Assembly: GCA_001898935.1 (NCBI GenBank)
Contig: MKVT01000013.1
Coordinates: 124,001-188,000 of the forward strand
DNA: 64,000 nucleotides
Reading direction: 5' to 3'
From: Paludibacter sp. 47-17
Lineage (GTDB): Bacteria > Bacteroidota > Bacteroidia > Bacteroidales > Paludibacteraceae
Numbering within the stretch: the stretch's first letter is position 1; the number at the start of each line of letters is the position of its first letter. Positions 19,179 through 28,213 of the stretch are shown here, one piece after another. The notes under the pieces are model-generated. The model saw only the letters and a program-made list of their open reading frames with translations, was not told the DNA's origin and ran no database searches. Both the position numbers and the translations under genes were made by a program.

Positions 19179-20105
19179 ATGACACGTTATACAAATTTCA
19201 ATACACTGGTACGCTCCAAGTTCGACACGCGCGTACAAAAGATTTCGATTAATGCCGGTTTTACCTGTCCCAACCGCGACGGCAGCAAGGGCCGGGGTGG
19301 TTGCACCTATTGCAACAACCAGACCTTCGTACCGGGCTATTGCCATCCGGTAAAAACCATCAGTCAACAGATTGAAGAGGGAATCGGTTTTTTCCGGAAA
19401 AAAGAAAAATACAACGACCAGGCCTACCTGGCTTATTTTCAGTCGTACACCAACACCTACGACAGCCTGGAAAAACTGGAATCGGTATATGGCGAGGCCC
19501 TGCGGCATCCCGGCGTAAAGGGCATCGTGGTAGGTACCCGCCCCGATTGTGTCGACGAACGTATACTCGCCTATTTCGCCGGTCTTGCGCGCGATCATTA
19601 TGTGATGATCGAATATGGCATCGAATCGACTTCCGACAAAACCCTGGAGCGCATCAACCGTGGGCACGATTACCAATGTGCTGTCGATGCTATCGAGCTC
19701 ACGGCGTCGATGGGATTGCAGGTCGGTGCACATATGATTTTAGGTTTACCCGGCGAAGACAGGGATTTGATCCTTACCCATGCCGACCGGTTGAGTAAAT
19801 TGCCGCTCGACGCTTTAAAACTGCATCAACTTCAACTGGTCAAGGGTACGATTATGGCAAGGGTGGCGCGGGAACATCCCGAACTGTTCAGTTTTTTCAG
19901 TGCCGATGCCTACCTCGATCTGCTGGTCGATTTTCTGGAACGATTGAATCCGGCTATCGCCATCGAACGGTTTGTGTCGCAATCGCCGAAGGCGTTTCTG
20001 ATATCGCCCGATTGGGGCTTGAAGAATTTTGAATTTGTGACCCTCGTGGAAAGAAGGCTGGAAGAGCGGGACACCTGGCAGGGAAGGTTGTATAAAGGTG
20101 AATGA
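19179..20105 (+). CDS. TIGR01212 family radical SAM protein (YhcC-like)
   Basis: A 308-residue radical SAM enzyme of unknown substrate. The 4Fe-4S binding region is TCPNRDGSKGRGGCTYCNNQ, i.e. Cys-x11-Cys-x2-Cys counted from the first Cys, the spacing used by the Elp3-like TIGR01212 group. Downstream are VVGTRPDCVDERIL, YGIESTSDKTLERINRGH and GAHMILGLPGEDRD, which are SAM-binding/barrel segments. It is complete and cytoplasmic. It lies 23 bp after the plug gene and 16 bp before the UPF0597 gene, suggesting one transcript. A role in sulfur or tRNA modification is only conjecture. Confidence 0.9.
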   Translation: MTRYTNFNTLVRSKFDTRVQKISINAGFTCPNRDGSKGRGGCTYCNNQTFVPGYCHPVKTISQQIEEGIGFFRKKEKYNDQAYLAYFQSYTNTYDSLEKLESVYGEALRHPGVKGIVVGTRPDCVDERILAYFAGLARDHYVMIEYGIESTSDKTLERINRGHDYQCAVDAIELTASMGLQVGAHMILGLPGEDRDLILTHADRLSKLPLDALKLHQLQLVKGTIMARVAREHPELFSFFSADAYLDLLVDFLERLNPAIAIERFVSQSPKAFLISPDWGLKNFEFVTLVERRLEERDTWQGRLYKGE

Positions 20106-20121
20106 TTAATACGAATACTAT

Positions 20122-21396
20122 ATGTTGGCACTTGAATACCGTACTAAAATTATTGAGCTGATAAAGCTGGAGGTGATTCCGGCCATCGGTTGCACCGAGC
20201 CCATATCGGTGGCCCTGGCAGTGGCTAAAACCAGGGAAATGCTGGGCGGCATTCCCGATTTCGTGGAAGTACTGTTGAGCGCCAATGTATTGAAAAATGC
20301 GATGGGCGTCGGAATTCCCGGCACCGGGATGTACGGCTTGCCCATTGCCATTGCCATGGGGGCTATTGCCGGAAAACCGGATTACGGATTGGAGGTGCTC
20401 CGCGACATGACGCCCGGGCTGCTGGAGCAGGGTAAATTGTTTATTCAGGATAAAAAACTGAAGGTAAGCTTAAAAGAGAATATTGCCGAAAAGCTGTACA
20501 TCGAGGTGGTTTCAATACGCGGCAACGATCAGGCGAAGGCTATTATCAGCGGAGAACATACGCGTTTCGTGTACCTGGCGAAGAACGACGAGGTAACGCT
20601 CAGCTCCCGGGAGCTGAATACGGCCGACGAAGCAGAAAAAGGAGACCTGCATCTATCGTTCGACAAAGTATGTGAGTTTGCCTGCACCACTCCGCTCGAC
20701 GAACTGCGCTTTATCCTGGAATCGGTCGAAGTAAACAAAGCTGCCGCCGCCGAATCGCTGAAAGGCACATACGGGCATGGCGTGGCTCAAACCCTCTCGG
20801 GTGGTTTGATGGGCAACAATGTGTACACCCATATGCTTTCGTATACTGCCGCCGCCTGCGATGCGCGCATGGCGGGAGCCATGATTCCGGTAATGAGTAA
20901 TTCGGGAAGTGGAAATCAGGGCATTACCGCTACCCTGCCCGTTTCGGTCTTTGCCGAGGAAACCGGCAAATCGGAAGAAGAGCTGATACGGGCTTTAACC
21001 TTGAGCCACCTGATGACCATTTACATCAAACAAAGCCTGGGACGTCTTTCCGGCCTGTGCGGCGCCGTTGTTGCCGCCACCGGTTCAAGTTGCGGCATCA
21101 CGTATCTCATGGGCGGCAGCCGTGAGCAGATTGGCTTTGCCATTAAAAACATGATCGGGAATATTACCGGCATGATTTGCGACGGGGCAAAGCCCAGTTG
21201 CGCACTGAAGGTATCGAACGGAGTCTCCACGGCTACTTTATCGGCCATGATGGCAATGGAAAATAAAGTGGTAACTGCTGTAGAAGGCATTGCTGCTGAA
21301 GAAGTTGACAAAACCATCGAGAACCTTACCAAGATCGGTCGTTTTGGCATGCTCGAAACCGACCGCATGATATTAGAGATTATGACCAGTAAATAA
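20122..21396 (+). CDS. L-cysteine desulfidase-like protein (UPF0597, CyuA/YhaM)
   Basis: A 424-residue member of the serine dehydratase alpha-like UPF0597 family. Characterised relatives (CyuA, archaeal CdsB) break L-cysteine to pyruvate, ammonia and sulfide using a 4Fe-4S cluster. The family start VIPAIGCTEPISVALAVAKT is present. The SGSGNQGITATLPVSVF segment and the cysteine-bearing SSCGITYLMGG and CDGAKPSCALKV segments supply plausible cluster ligands. It follows the radical SAM gene by 16 bp. Whether it uses Cys, Ser or another amino acid cannot be told from sequence. Confidence 0.88.
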   Translation: MLALEYRTKIIELIKLEVIPAIGCTEPISVALAVAKTREMLGGIPDFVEVLLSANVLKNAMGVGIPGTGMYGLPIAIAMGAIAGKPDYGLEVLRDMTPGLLEQGKLFIQDKKLKVSLKENIAEKLYIEVVSIRGNDQAKAIISGEHTRFVYLAKNDEVTLSSRELNTADEAEKGDLHLSFDKVCEFACTTPLDELRFILESVEVNKAAAAESLKGTYGHGVAQTLSGGLMGNNVYTHMLSYTAAACDARMAGAMIPVMSNSGSGNQGITATLPVSVFAEETGKSEEELIRALTLSHLMTIYIKQSLGRLSGLCGAVVAATGSSCGITYLMGGSREQIGFAIKNMIGNITGMICDGAKPSCALKVSNGVSTATLSAMMAMENKVVTAVEGIAAEEVDKTIENLTKIGRFGMLETDRMILEIMTSK

Positions 21397-21408
21397 GCGG
21401 CCGGATGC

Positions 21409-21438
21409 TTTGTAATTCGGAAAAAACAATTATCTTTG
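21409..21438 (+). promoter_or_regulatory. Promoter of tRNA-Arg(CCG)
   Basis: TTTG at 21409-21412, an 18-bp spacer, and TATCTTTG at 21431-21438. The tRNA starts 13 bp after the -7 box. This is a good promoter match despite the atypical tRNA it drives. Confidence 0.75.
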
Positions 21439-21451
21439 CACCGCTTTACAA

Positions 21452-21528
21452 GGCTCCGTAGTTCAGCTGTATAGAACGTCAGATTCCGGTTCTGAAGGTC
21501 GTGGGTTAGAATCCCGCCGGGGTCACCA
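21452..21528 (+). tRNA. tRNA-Arg (anticodon CCG), with altered elbow bases
   Basis: The cloverleaf is complete: acceptor GGCTCCG/CGGGGTC, D stem GTTC/GAAC, anticodon stem TCAGA/TCTGA with loop TTCCGGT (anticodon CCG), and T stem GTGGG/CCCGC. It has A as discriminator and an encoded CCA (21526-21528). The D loop reads AGCTGTATA, so position 19 is U instead of G. The T loop reads TTAGAAT, so position 56 is A instead of C. The near-universal G19-C56 tertiary pair is therefore replaced by a compatible U19-A56 pair. It decodes CGG. Confidence 0.93.
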
Positions 21529-21530
21529 AT

Positions 21531-21570
21531 AAAAATGCTAATCTTCTGATATTCAGAGATTAGCATTTTT
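21531..21570 (+). terminator. Terminator after tRNA-Arg(CCG)
   Basis: Perfect 14-bp stem AAAAATGCTAATCT (21531-21544) / AGATTAGCATTTTT (21557-21570) with a 12-nt loop. It ends in a T run and sits directly after the tRNA 3' end. Confidence 0.85.
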
Positions 21571-21611
21571 GTTAATTCCCGGTTTATGCCATCTGGCACA
21601 TCCTACCATTT

Positions 21612-21731
21612 TTAACAGGTAATTTCAGCACTCACAATGCCTGTATGCGCAATTATAGTACAGTAAGCATTGCCATTGGATTTCATCATCGTAAAATTGG
21701 TAGTTAATACTGTAGTTGAAGCATTTTCTTC
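21612..21731 (-). other. In-frame read-through segment after the ELWxxDGT gene stop
   Basis: Directly after the TAA of the minus-strand gene ending at 21734, the same frame stays open for about 40 codons to a TAA at 21612-21614. It gives a protein-like stretch containing EENASTTVLTTNFTMMKSNG and ending AYCTIIAHTGIVSAEITC. It could be debris of another secreted domain or chance. No start signal or homologue is recognised. Confidence 0.2.
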
Positions 21732-21733
21732 AT

Positions 21734-23464
21734 CTACAATTTAATCACTCTGTAAAAATGGTTTCTCCTTGATAGTATACCGCTTGTCGTCACAATATAC
21801 ATACCTTCAGGAACATCCGACAAGGTTACGGGATTGTCGCCCGCTGTCAGCTGCGCTTCCATTACCACTTTACCCTGCAAATTCAAGATTTTAAGTGCTA
21901 AAGGCTCATTCGTCCGGATCGTCAACGTCTCCTTAAACGGATTGGGGAAAACACTCTCCACAGAACTGCCGGCCCGATCCACGGAAGTCGGGTCCCCCAG
22001 TCGGTACAGATTCATCGCATTCCCGTTCTTCGCAACAAAATAAAGGCTGTTGCCTAACGAAAAAAACGAACGGGGCGAGGACGATAACTTCAAAGGAGGG
22101 GTATAGAACGTCACTTCGCCGGGATAAATATCATAAATCATCTTCGTATTTTCAGGCGTACCATCCGAGCGCCATAATTCCATATTCGAATATGCAGCTC
22201 CGTTGCGGGATTCATGATGAGGAAAGTACAACTCATTCTTAAACAAGCCAAAAGTACCTGAAACCGGACCGTCTTCCATCACCGTTCTGGTGCCGGCAGC
22301 TGTTCCATCGCTATACACCAGTTGGTATTTCGCACTGGTCGAAAATTGAAAGTTCCACGTTTCAATAAACACAAAGCCATTACCCAAAGTGATCTTATTG
22401 GGCATGAAGTTCGACTCATTTCGTATTTTCCGGGTGTTGCCCGGAGTAAAATCCGTGGCCCACAACTCAGCAGTCTTCGTGTCCGATGAAGGTTGTAGCG
22501 TGAAATAAACCTGCCTGCCATCATTGGCGAGATCAGCTCCGAGCTGATAATAGGTTTTCTTTCCAGCCGTACCATTCAGGCCGGTAAACGGCTTGGTACC
22601 TGCATCAGTACCATCACTTTCCCAGAGTTCATAGTTCTCGTTCACCGTATTGGCCCAAAAAAGCATCTTTCCATTTAGAGGTTCACTTGTGTTAGAGCTC
22701 ATGTAAAACAAACCGGAGTTCACTTTTTTAGTACCAGCATTGGTTCCATCCGTTTCATACAGATAACCGCCCGGATCAATCGCGTTTTGTGCACGTCCTC
22801 CGAAATAATATTTACCATTCATACGAGTGCCGAAAAAAACGCCGCCATACACTTTCCCGCCATTGGAATCGAGAAGCGGATGGGTACCATTTGCCGTTCC
22901 GTCCGTCACCCACATTATCAGTGTATTACCGGGACTATCAGGATCATAGGCATTAAATATCAGCTTATTACCTATGCTATTCTGGTAGGTGTGATAGGTC
23001 CCGTTACTCTCGCCATTCAGCACTACCCCAAACCTGCTAGTTCCCATGTAACGATACGAAAGCACCTTGACAGTACCTTCCCCGGTGCCATCCGATGCCC
23101 ATAATTCAGTAATGGCATCCAAAGGGGTAGCCCCATTAAACCGCATCGAATAACGGGTAAAAAACAACTTGTCGGAAGTCTGGTTGAAATTGGATACCGA
23201 TATACCAGTTCCGACCTCTCCGTCAGGATAGACCGGACCAAATTCTTTTACCAATGAAATAGTGGTTCCGTCCGTTTTGTAAAGCTGGCTGGTTGTCGAA
23301 CTCCCTTGTCCAAAATAAAACAATTGTCCCTTGAAATAATTATCATCGCGTAACTGCTTTTCTTTTAGCTCGTTATCAGCATTAAAGGTGGCGACTACCG
23401 AAAGCTGAGCCGACAGGCCGGAACACGCCACCAGGATAATCGCAAGCAGGTAATTTTTATTCAT
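21734..23464 (-). CDS. Secreted ELWxxDGT-repeat protein with T9SS sorting domain
   Basis: 576 residues. The N-terminus MNKNYLLAIILVACSGLSAQ is a signal peptide. The body carries repeated E-L-W-x-S/T-D-G-T-x-x-G-T units (for example ELWASDGTGEGTVKV, WVTDGTANGTHPL, ELWESDGTDAGTKP, ELWRSDGTPENTKM) of the ELWxxDGT repeat family, predicted to form a beta-propeller. The C-terminus, VESVFPNPFKETLTIRTNEP to HFYRVIKL, is a T9SS type A sorting domain, so the product should reach the surface. Ligand unknown. It is transcribed alone, with only 163 bp between its stop and the tRNA-Arg terminator on the other side. Confidence 0.85.
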   Translation of the reverse strand: MNKNYLLAIILVACSGLSAQLSVVATFNADNELKEKQLRDDNYFKGQLFYFGQGSSTTSQLYKTDGTTISLVKEFGPVYPDGEVGTGISVSNFNQTSDKLFFTRYSMRFNGATPLDAITELWASDGTGEGTVKVLSYRYMGTSRFGVVLNGESNGTYHTYQNSIGNKLIFNAYDPDSPGNTLIMWVTDGTANGTHPLLDSNGGKVYGGVFFGTRMNGKYYFGGRAQNAIDPGGYLYETDGTNAGTKKVNSGLFYMSSNTSEPLNGKMLFWANTVNENYELWESDGTDAGTKPFTGLNGTAGKKTYYQLGADLANDGRQVYFTLQPSSDTKTAELWATDFTPGNTRKIRNESNFMPNKITLGNGFVFIETWNFQFSTSAKYQLVYSDGTAAGTRTVMEDGPVSGTFGLFKNELYFPHHESRNGAAYSNMELWRSDGTPENTKMIYDIYPGEVTFYTPPLKLSSSPRSFFSLGNSLYFVAKNGNAMNLYRLGDPTSVDRAGSSVESVFPNPFKETLTIRTNEPLALKILNLQGKVVMEAQLTAGDNPVTLSDVPEGMYIVTTSGILSRRNHFYRVIKL

Positions 23465-23695
23465 TCTTATTGAAACTTTAAGGTCAATACTTCAGTAGGC
23501 GTACTTTTATCGCTATCAGTTACCATAAACAGAGAGGGTATCCAATATGTTTACGGACACTCATAATTTAACTCTTTTTCTAAAGCACCCTATTCGAAAC
23601 CCGCTTTCACTTCCCAAGCAGCACCTGTAACTTAAAACAACATCCGGAATGAGCCGATTCAATAGTAATATTTTAACGATAGGCTTGATTGAGCT

Positions 23696-24055
23696 CTATT
23701 TGGTTATCTCTTTTTTAAGCAAATAATGATATTTATATGTATCAGCAGAATAAGTTGACGTAAACACTTGGACTAACTCCCAACCATCGCTTCCCATGTA
23801 GTTTAATGCATCAATTAATGAATTAAATTTTATGGGTTTCCCATCTTTGTCTTTTAACCTTGTATCTGCAAATATCTTTGTTTTTTGACCAAAGTCAATA
23901 TCAACCGTAACTTTTGAACCAGCCAGGCCGGACGTACCAATTATCTCACAATAAGTAAATCGCTTTATCACTACAGTTGGGATTGAATCCGATTGAGCAG
24001 TTGCAAATAATGACATTAGACATAAAACAAACAAGGAAAACATGAATTTTTTCAT
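23696..24055 (-). CDS. Small secreted protein with DUF4177-like core
   Basis: A 119-residue hypothetical protein. The signal peptide is MKKFMFSLFVLCLMSLFATAQ. The mature part has two short beta/alpha segments: VVIKRFTYCEIIGTSGLAGS, then LIDALNYMGSDGWELVQVF and a final YHYLLKKEI. The 'LN-MGSDGWELV' motif followed by a Tyr/Lys-rich strand resembles DUF4177-type proteins, usually cytoplasmic or membrane-associated, but here apparently exported. Base composition is more AT-rich than neighbouring genes. It is flanked by over 190 bp of non-coding sequence on each side, suggesting independent expression. Function unknown. Confidence 0.7.
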   Translation of the reverse strand: MKKFMFSLFVLCLMSLFATAQSDSIPTVVIKRFTYCEIIGTSGLAGSKVTVDIDFGQKTKIFADTRLKDKDGKPIKFNSLIDALNYMGSDGWELVQVFTSTYSADTYKYHYLLKKEITK

Positions 24056-24246
24056 ATCGTAAACATTTAATCATTAAACCATTGAATTTAATAGCAAATA
24101 TATTAGTTCTCAAACTTACTGTGCAGACGCTTCACCTGCCTTTATATATGTCATCCCCATCAGATTTATCCCAGACTTCCATTTGCTGAGTTTTGTTAAC
24201 CAGTATTACACATTGGCCTGTTTTTAGGTTGGCATTCGAGTACAAT

Positions 24247-26205
24247 CTATTGCACAACCATGCGTTTTAAAACTATTTTTTCGTCCGCTTTTTCCACGAT
24301 CTGGCTGTAAAAGTTGCGAAGCCCGGAATATTCCTCCGGTTGATACACCGACTTCTTCAACAGAAAAACCAAGGTAATAATGAGTTTATTATTTTGTAAA
24401 TCCGTCGAATATTCCATGGCATACTCGTCGGCTGCAATACGCCGGTTTTCGGGCAGGTATTCCACCCGGTAGCCATCGGGAATCGACAAAATACAATTAT
24501 AAGAACGTTGATAGGGATACATCAGGTCGACCGGATAGCTGCGTTCGGCGGATACAAAGAGGTTTTCGGAAGGAGCTTCTTGTAAAAACGGACGGATATA
24601 AATGGATTCGTCTGTGCTTGCTGCCGGATTCGACACCTGGTACGTTAGCTCATAATTACTGCGGGCTCCCGCCATCTGCCTGATGGTAAGCGACGAATCC
24701 GACACCTGATCGTTTTCCTGTTCAAGATGCGCTAAGATCTTACTTCGTTCGCCTCCGAAATGGCGCTGCATCGATAAAGCGTCGTAATCCGAGAATACCG
24801 ATTTGATATCGCTTTCGATGCGCCCATCGACCCATCTCGACTGAATAATGGTTTTTGTCTTACTGTAATTGACCGCCCTTACCGCCGTCCAGGTCTCGGC
24901 ACCTTTGTCGATGAGCAATCCCACTTCATTGAGACAGTTGAGCGGCAAGCGATCGTTGGCCAGCAATCCATCGGTTGCATCGCACAACTGGTCTTTGCCG
25001 TCGACTTTCGCAAGAACAATCGTGTTATTAAACGCATTCAAGAACGGATAGGAAGACCGGATTTTCCCATGATCCCGATTGCTGATGATCACAGGCCTGG
25101 CTTCAATTCCGGCTGCATTCAACAATCCTGCGGTAAGCAAATTAAGTTCGCTCGAACTTCCCTTCCGGGTAGTCTGCAACTCTTTAAACTTCTGCCGGGC
25201 ATAGAGTCCGTACGTTTCGTCCCATTGGTAATTCGACTTCACAAAATGAAGTACCGAATCGAAACGCTGCCGTTGAGAAAGGGGGAGCAAATCGCTGATC
25301 GGCATTAATTTCGCCGCTTGTTTCTGGGCCGTCGTACAGAACTTCCCAAAGTTCGGATCATCGTTCAACTCCTTGATCAGAGCCGGCCAGGTCGATAATA
25401 TTTCTCTGACCGTGCCATTGGGAAAGTTGATTTTTGAAAGCTGAAAGTCAATTTTACTGATATAATCGGAAGCAGAAGTAATAAAAGCTTCATCTTTGAA
25501 AGACGGCACATTCTTCATCCCGAAAGTATAAATCATATCCTTAAATATAATCCCGAAATAATTCCGCTCCAAGCCGTCCGATATTTCTGAAGTATACTCA
25601 TCGAGTCCCTTTGAACCTTGCAGTTTAAACTGGTATTCGTAGAAGGGAACCATGGCGATGGTATAGCTGCTGTTCATCACCGGAATTTTCCATTGAAACT
25701 CCCAATCGGGAATGTTAAACAAATAATCGGATTCGATGCGGTAGGTATACTCGATCACTGATCCTGCCCGGGCATTCGGAATAGCAAACTTTAAACGGCG
25801 CCAGTTACCGGACATTTCGGTGTGAAGGTTGGTCATATCGAGTTCAGTCACCACAGGCTGATGGTTTTCGTAATTGTACGACCGGGCTTGCACATCATAC
25901 ACCCGTTCGCTAACCGTCGAAGAATTATAATATGGAATTTCAATATTCGACCAATGAACTCCTGCTTCCGTAAAAATCTTTATTCGCACTTTCCGCTCGA
26001 GAATATACACGAACTTATCGTCGAACTTACTGATATTGGTTGTTCCCTGATCAAAGATTACAACTGCCGCCGCATCGGGTTCGAAATCGCATTGCTGCAA
26101 TTGCAGATCATGATGACTCAAGGTACCGAAAACACGCGCAGTGGTTTCATTGGCAGACAATTGGACACAAAACAATAACACGGATAAACATAGATGTGCT
26201 TTCAT
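24247..26205 (-). CDS. DUF3857/transglutaminase-like secreted protein, triad apparently lost
   Basis: 652 residues with signal peptide MKAHLCLSVLLFCVQLSANE. The N-terminal DUF3857 domain includes AIPNARAGSVIEYTYRIESD. A transglutaminase-like domain sits around residues 300-420 and a DUF3858-like C-terminal domain follows. Aligned to the neighbouring gene at 26328-28196, the catalytic Cys is replaced by Ser (about S351 in KGSSSELNL) and the His by Asn (about N394 in AFNNTIVLA). The Asp is kept (about D409 in LCDATDG). This points to a structural, non-catalytic transglutaminase fold. It lies 122 bp after its paralogue's stop. Periplasmic location is likely. Confidence 0.82.
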   Translation of the reverse strand: MKAHLCLSVLLFCVQLSANETTARVFGTLSHHDLQLQQCDFEPDAAAVVIFDQGTTNISKFDDKFVYILERKVRIKIFTEAGVHWSNIEIPYYNSSTVSERVYDVQARSYNYENHQPVVTELDMTNLHTEMSGNWRRLKFAIPNARAGSVIEYTYRIESDYLFNIPDWEFQWKIPVMNSSYTIAMVPFYEYQFKLQGSKGLDEYTSEISDGLERNYFGIIFKDMIYTFGMKNVPSFKDEAFITSASDYISKIDFQLSKINFPNGTVREILSTWPALIKELNDDPNFGKFCTTAQKQAAKLMPISDLLPLSQRQRFDSVLHFVKSNYQWDETYGLYARQKFKELQTTRKGSSSELNLLTAGLLNAAGIEARPVIISNRDHGKIRSSYPFLNAFNNTIVLAKVDGKDQLCDATDGLLANDRLPLNCLNEVGLLIDKGAETWTAVRAVNYSKTKTIIQSRWVDGRIESDIKSVFSDYDALSMQRHFGGERSKILAHLEQENDQVSDSSLTIRQMAGARSNYELTYQVSNPAASTDESIYIRPFLQEAPSENLFVSAERSYPVDLMYPYQRSYNCILSIPDGYRVEYLPENRRIAADEYAMEYSTDLQNNKLIITLVFLLKKSVYQPEEYSGLRNFYSQIVEKADEKIVLKRMVVQ

Positions 26206-26327
26206 ACGGCAATAATTTATTCATTGAACGGTCGTGCGAAACTCACCTGTCAGTAGTATCTCCTACCTCTGACTGCCGGGAAGCAACAGGTTCGTTTCAT
26301 ATTAAATATATAGCATTAAACTCTCAC

Positions 26328-28196
26328 TTACAGAACATTCCGGTTCGCACTGAGTACCAACAGGGTATTTTCGACCTCGGTCACCCTGCGAATAAAATCG
26401 TATAAACCGGGATATTGCTGCTGCGAATAAAACCCTGCGTTTAATTCGAATTTCTTATAAATCAACAGCTTTCCCGACGAATCCACCACGGTTTTCCTGC
26501 AATAGTTTCCTGCATGGCTGGTGAATTCAATATCCGCAATCGCATCTTTCACCGGGGAAACAACTCCGGGAATCTCGAATATTTGCGTATCGGTAAAGCA
26601 CAGGGGGACATCGATCTGGACGGGCAGTTGCCTGGAGGAGGGTTTGCGAAAAGGCGGAATCGCAAAAGGGATGGAAGAAATATGCCATTCGCCGGCCACC
26701 TTCTTGATATATTGGCGTGATCGGGCCGTAAATTTTAAGGTTGCAAATGCCGAATCCCGATGCGAAAAACCCACCTGAAAATTTTCGGACACACTGCTTT
26801 TCACACCAAAGTAGTCGTGCAGTACCCGCGCTTTGTCGGCAACCGGCACATTACGGTCGATCGAACTAATCGTCTCGAAATCGGCGCCTCTATACCTGCA
26901 GTCGACCTCGAGTCGATTGACGGTGTTCGTATCGCACCCTATCGTTATGGTACGGGCCGAATGCACATCAGCTTTCGTCAGAGCTGGAATCGTCACCAGC
27001 TTCGATTCCTCTTTATCGATCAATAGGGCCGGACGGTGCTGAATAAAGGTTCCGGCATAGTTAAACGGACCTTTACTGGTACAATCGAGCCACAGGGTAT
27101 CGCCGGAAAGAGGCACTGCTAAAATCACATGATTAAATTGTTGCGCCGGTAAGGTATCGTTGATGTAATTAATCGGGTTACCGGCATGAACATCGGCATA
27201 ATGCGAACGGATACCTACCGCCCTCAACAAGGCCATCATATAATTGGACAAACCCTTGCAATCGCCGTATTTGTTGATGGCTACGCGATGGGCCGCAACC
27301 GGTATCAGCCCTCCGTTTTCGATGGAAATATTCACATAACGGGTGTGATCCTGCAGGTAGTGATACACCGCCCGCACCATCTCCAGCGTATCTGTAATGC
27401 CACTTACCAGCGACCGTACCGTCTGAATTTCAGCAGCAGGCAATTGCTGCAGTTTATCGTTGACTGCGTACTGCCAGCTCCCATACGATTTCCAGCTATG
27501 AAACGAACCCGGCGAAGTATAGTTAAAACGCAGCGGAACTACCCACAATCCGGGCACAAACGAAATCAGAGGAGGCGAATAGAGTTCTCCCTCCACTTCT
27601 CCATTAAAACGGGTATTCCAGGTATAGGTTCGAATGCCCTCTTGTTCGTCAATATCCGGCGGTCCTATTTGATTCATGGCGTAACGCAACTTACAATCCA
27701 CCGGAACCTGCAAGCTTAATTGTGCCGACCGGGTTTCAATACCGGTATCCAATACCGGAATCCATCGTGTGAGATGCATGAAATCGGTTTGTTGACTCAC
27801 ATACGAATAATGCAAAACATAGGGATAGCGGGGCGAAGTAAGCGAAAATTCAAGCTCCATGGCATCCTGAAAAAAAGCTTCATCAGTCATCAACGATCTT
27901 TTCCTGATAGCCGACGGCTTCAACTTCGCCACCACATTCCCGTCGCTATCGGTTATATGCGCCTGCAAATCCGACACTTTCAATATTTTACTGAACGGAA
28001 CCGCTACCGTAGCATACTTGTCGCCTTTACGGTTGTTGATCTGAATCCGATTACCTACTTCAGTTCTCAGGGTCCGGCCTTTCAGGGTAACCACCGTACG
28101 GTGGCTGAGCAACACAGCATCGGCAGCCGCCTGAGCAAACAATGAATGCAGCGAACCGGCCAACAACAATAAACAAACAACCATTTCTCGTCCCAT
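26328..28196 (-). CDS. DUF3857 and transglutaminase-domain secreted protein
   Basis: 622 residues. The signal peptide is MGREMVVCLLLLAGSLHSLFAQ. The DUF3857 domain spans about 45-230, followed by a transglutaminase-like core with the full triad: Cys about 313 (KYGDCKGLSNYM), His about 356 (QFNHVILAV) and Asp about 371 (LWLDCTSKG). A C-terminal beta domain follows. Members are exported in Bacteroidota, and substrates are undefined; a protease or amidase-like action on peptides is an alternative to cross-linking. It sits 17 bp after the M28 peptidase ORF end and before the inactive paralogue, so the three may form one transcript. Confidence 0.85.
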   Translation of the reverse strand: MGREMVVCLLLLAGSLHSLFAQAAADAVLLSHRTVVTLKGRTLRTEVGNRIQINNRKGDKYATVAVPFSKILKVSDLQAHITDSDGNVVAKLKPSAIRKRSLMTDEAFFQDAMELEFSLTSPRYPYVLHYSYVSQQTDFMHLTRWIPVLDTGIETRSAQLSLQVPVDCKLRYAMNQIGPPDIDEQEGIRTYTWNTRFNGEVEGELYSPPLISFVPGLWVVPLRFNYTSPGSFHSWKSYGSWQYAVNDKLQQLPAAEIQTVRSLVSGITDTLEMVRAVYHYLQDHTRYVNISIENGGLIPVAAHRVAINKYGDCKGLSNYMMALLRAVGIRSHYADVHAGNPINYINDTLPAQQFNHVILAVPLSGDTLWLDCTSKGPFNYAGTFIQHRPALLIDKEESKLVTIPALTKADVHSARTITIGCDTNTVNRLEVDCRYRGADFETISSIDRNVPVADKARVLHDYFGVKSSVSENFQVGFSHRDSAFATLKFTARSRQYIKKVAGEWHISSIPFAIPPFRKPSSRQLPVQIDVPLCFTDTQIFEIPGVVSPVKDAIADIEFTSHAGNYCRKTVVDSSGKLLIYKKFELNAGFYSQQQYPGLYDFIRRVTEVENTLLVLSANRNVL

Positions 28197-28213
28197 AAGG
28201 TGATTATTTTAGT

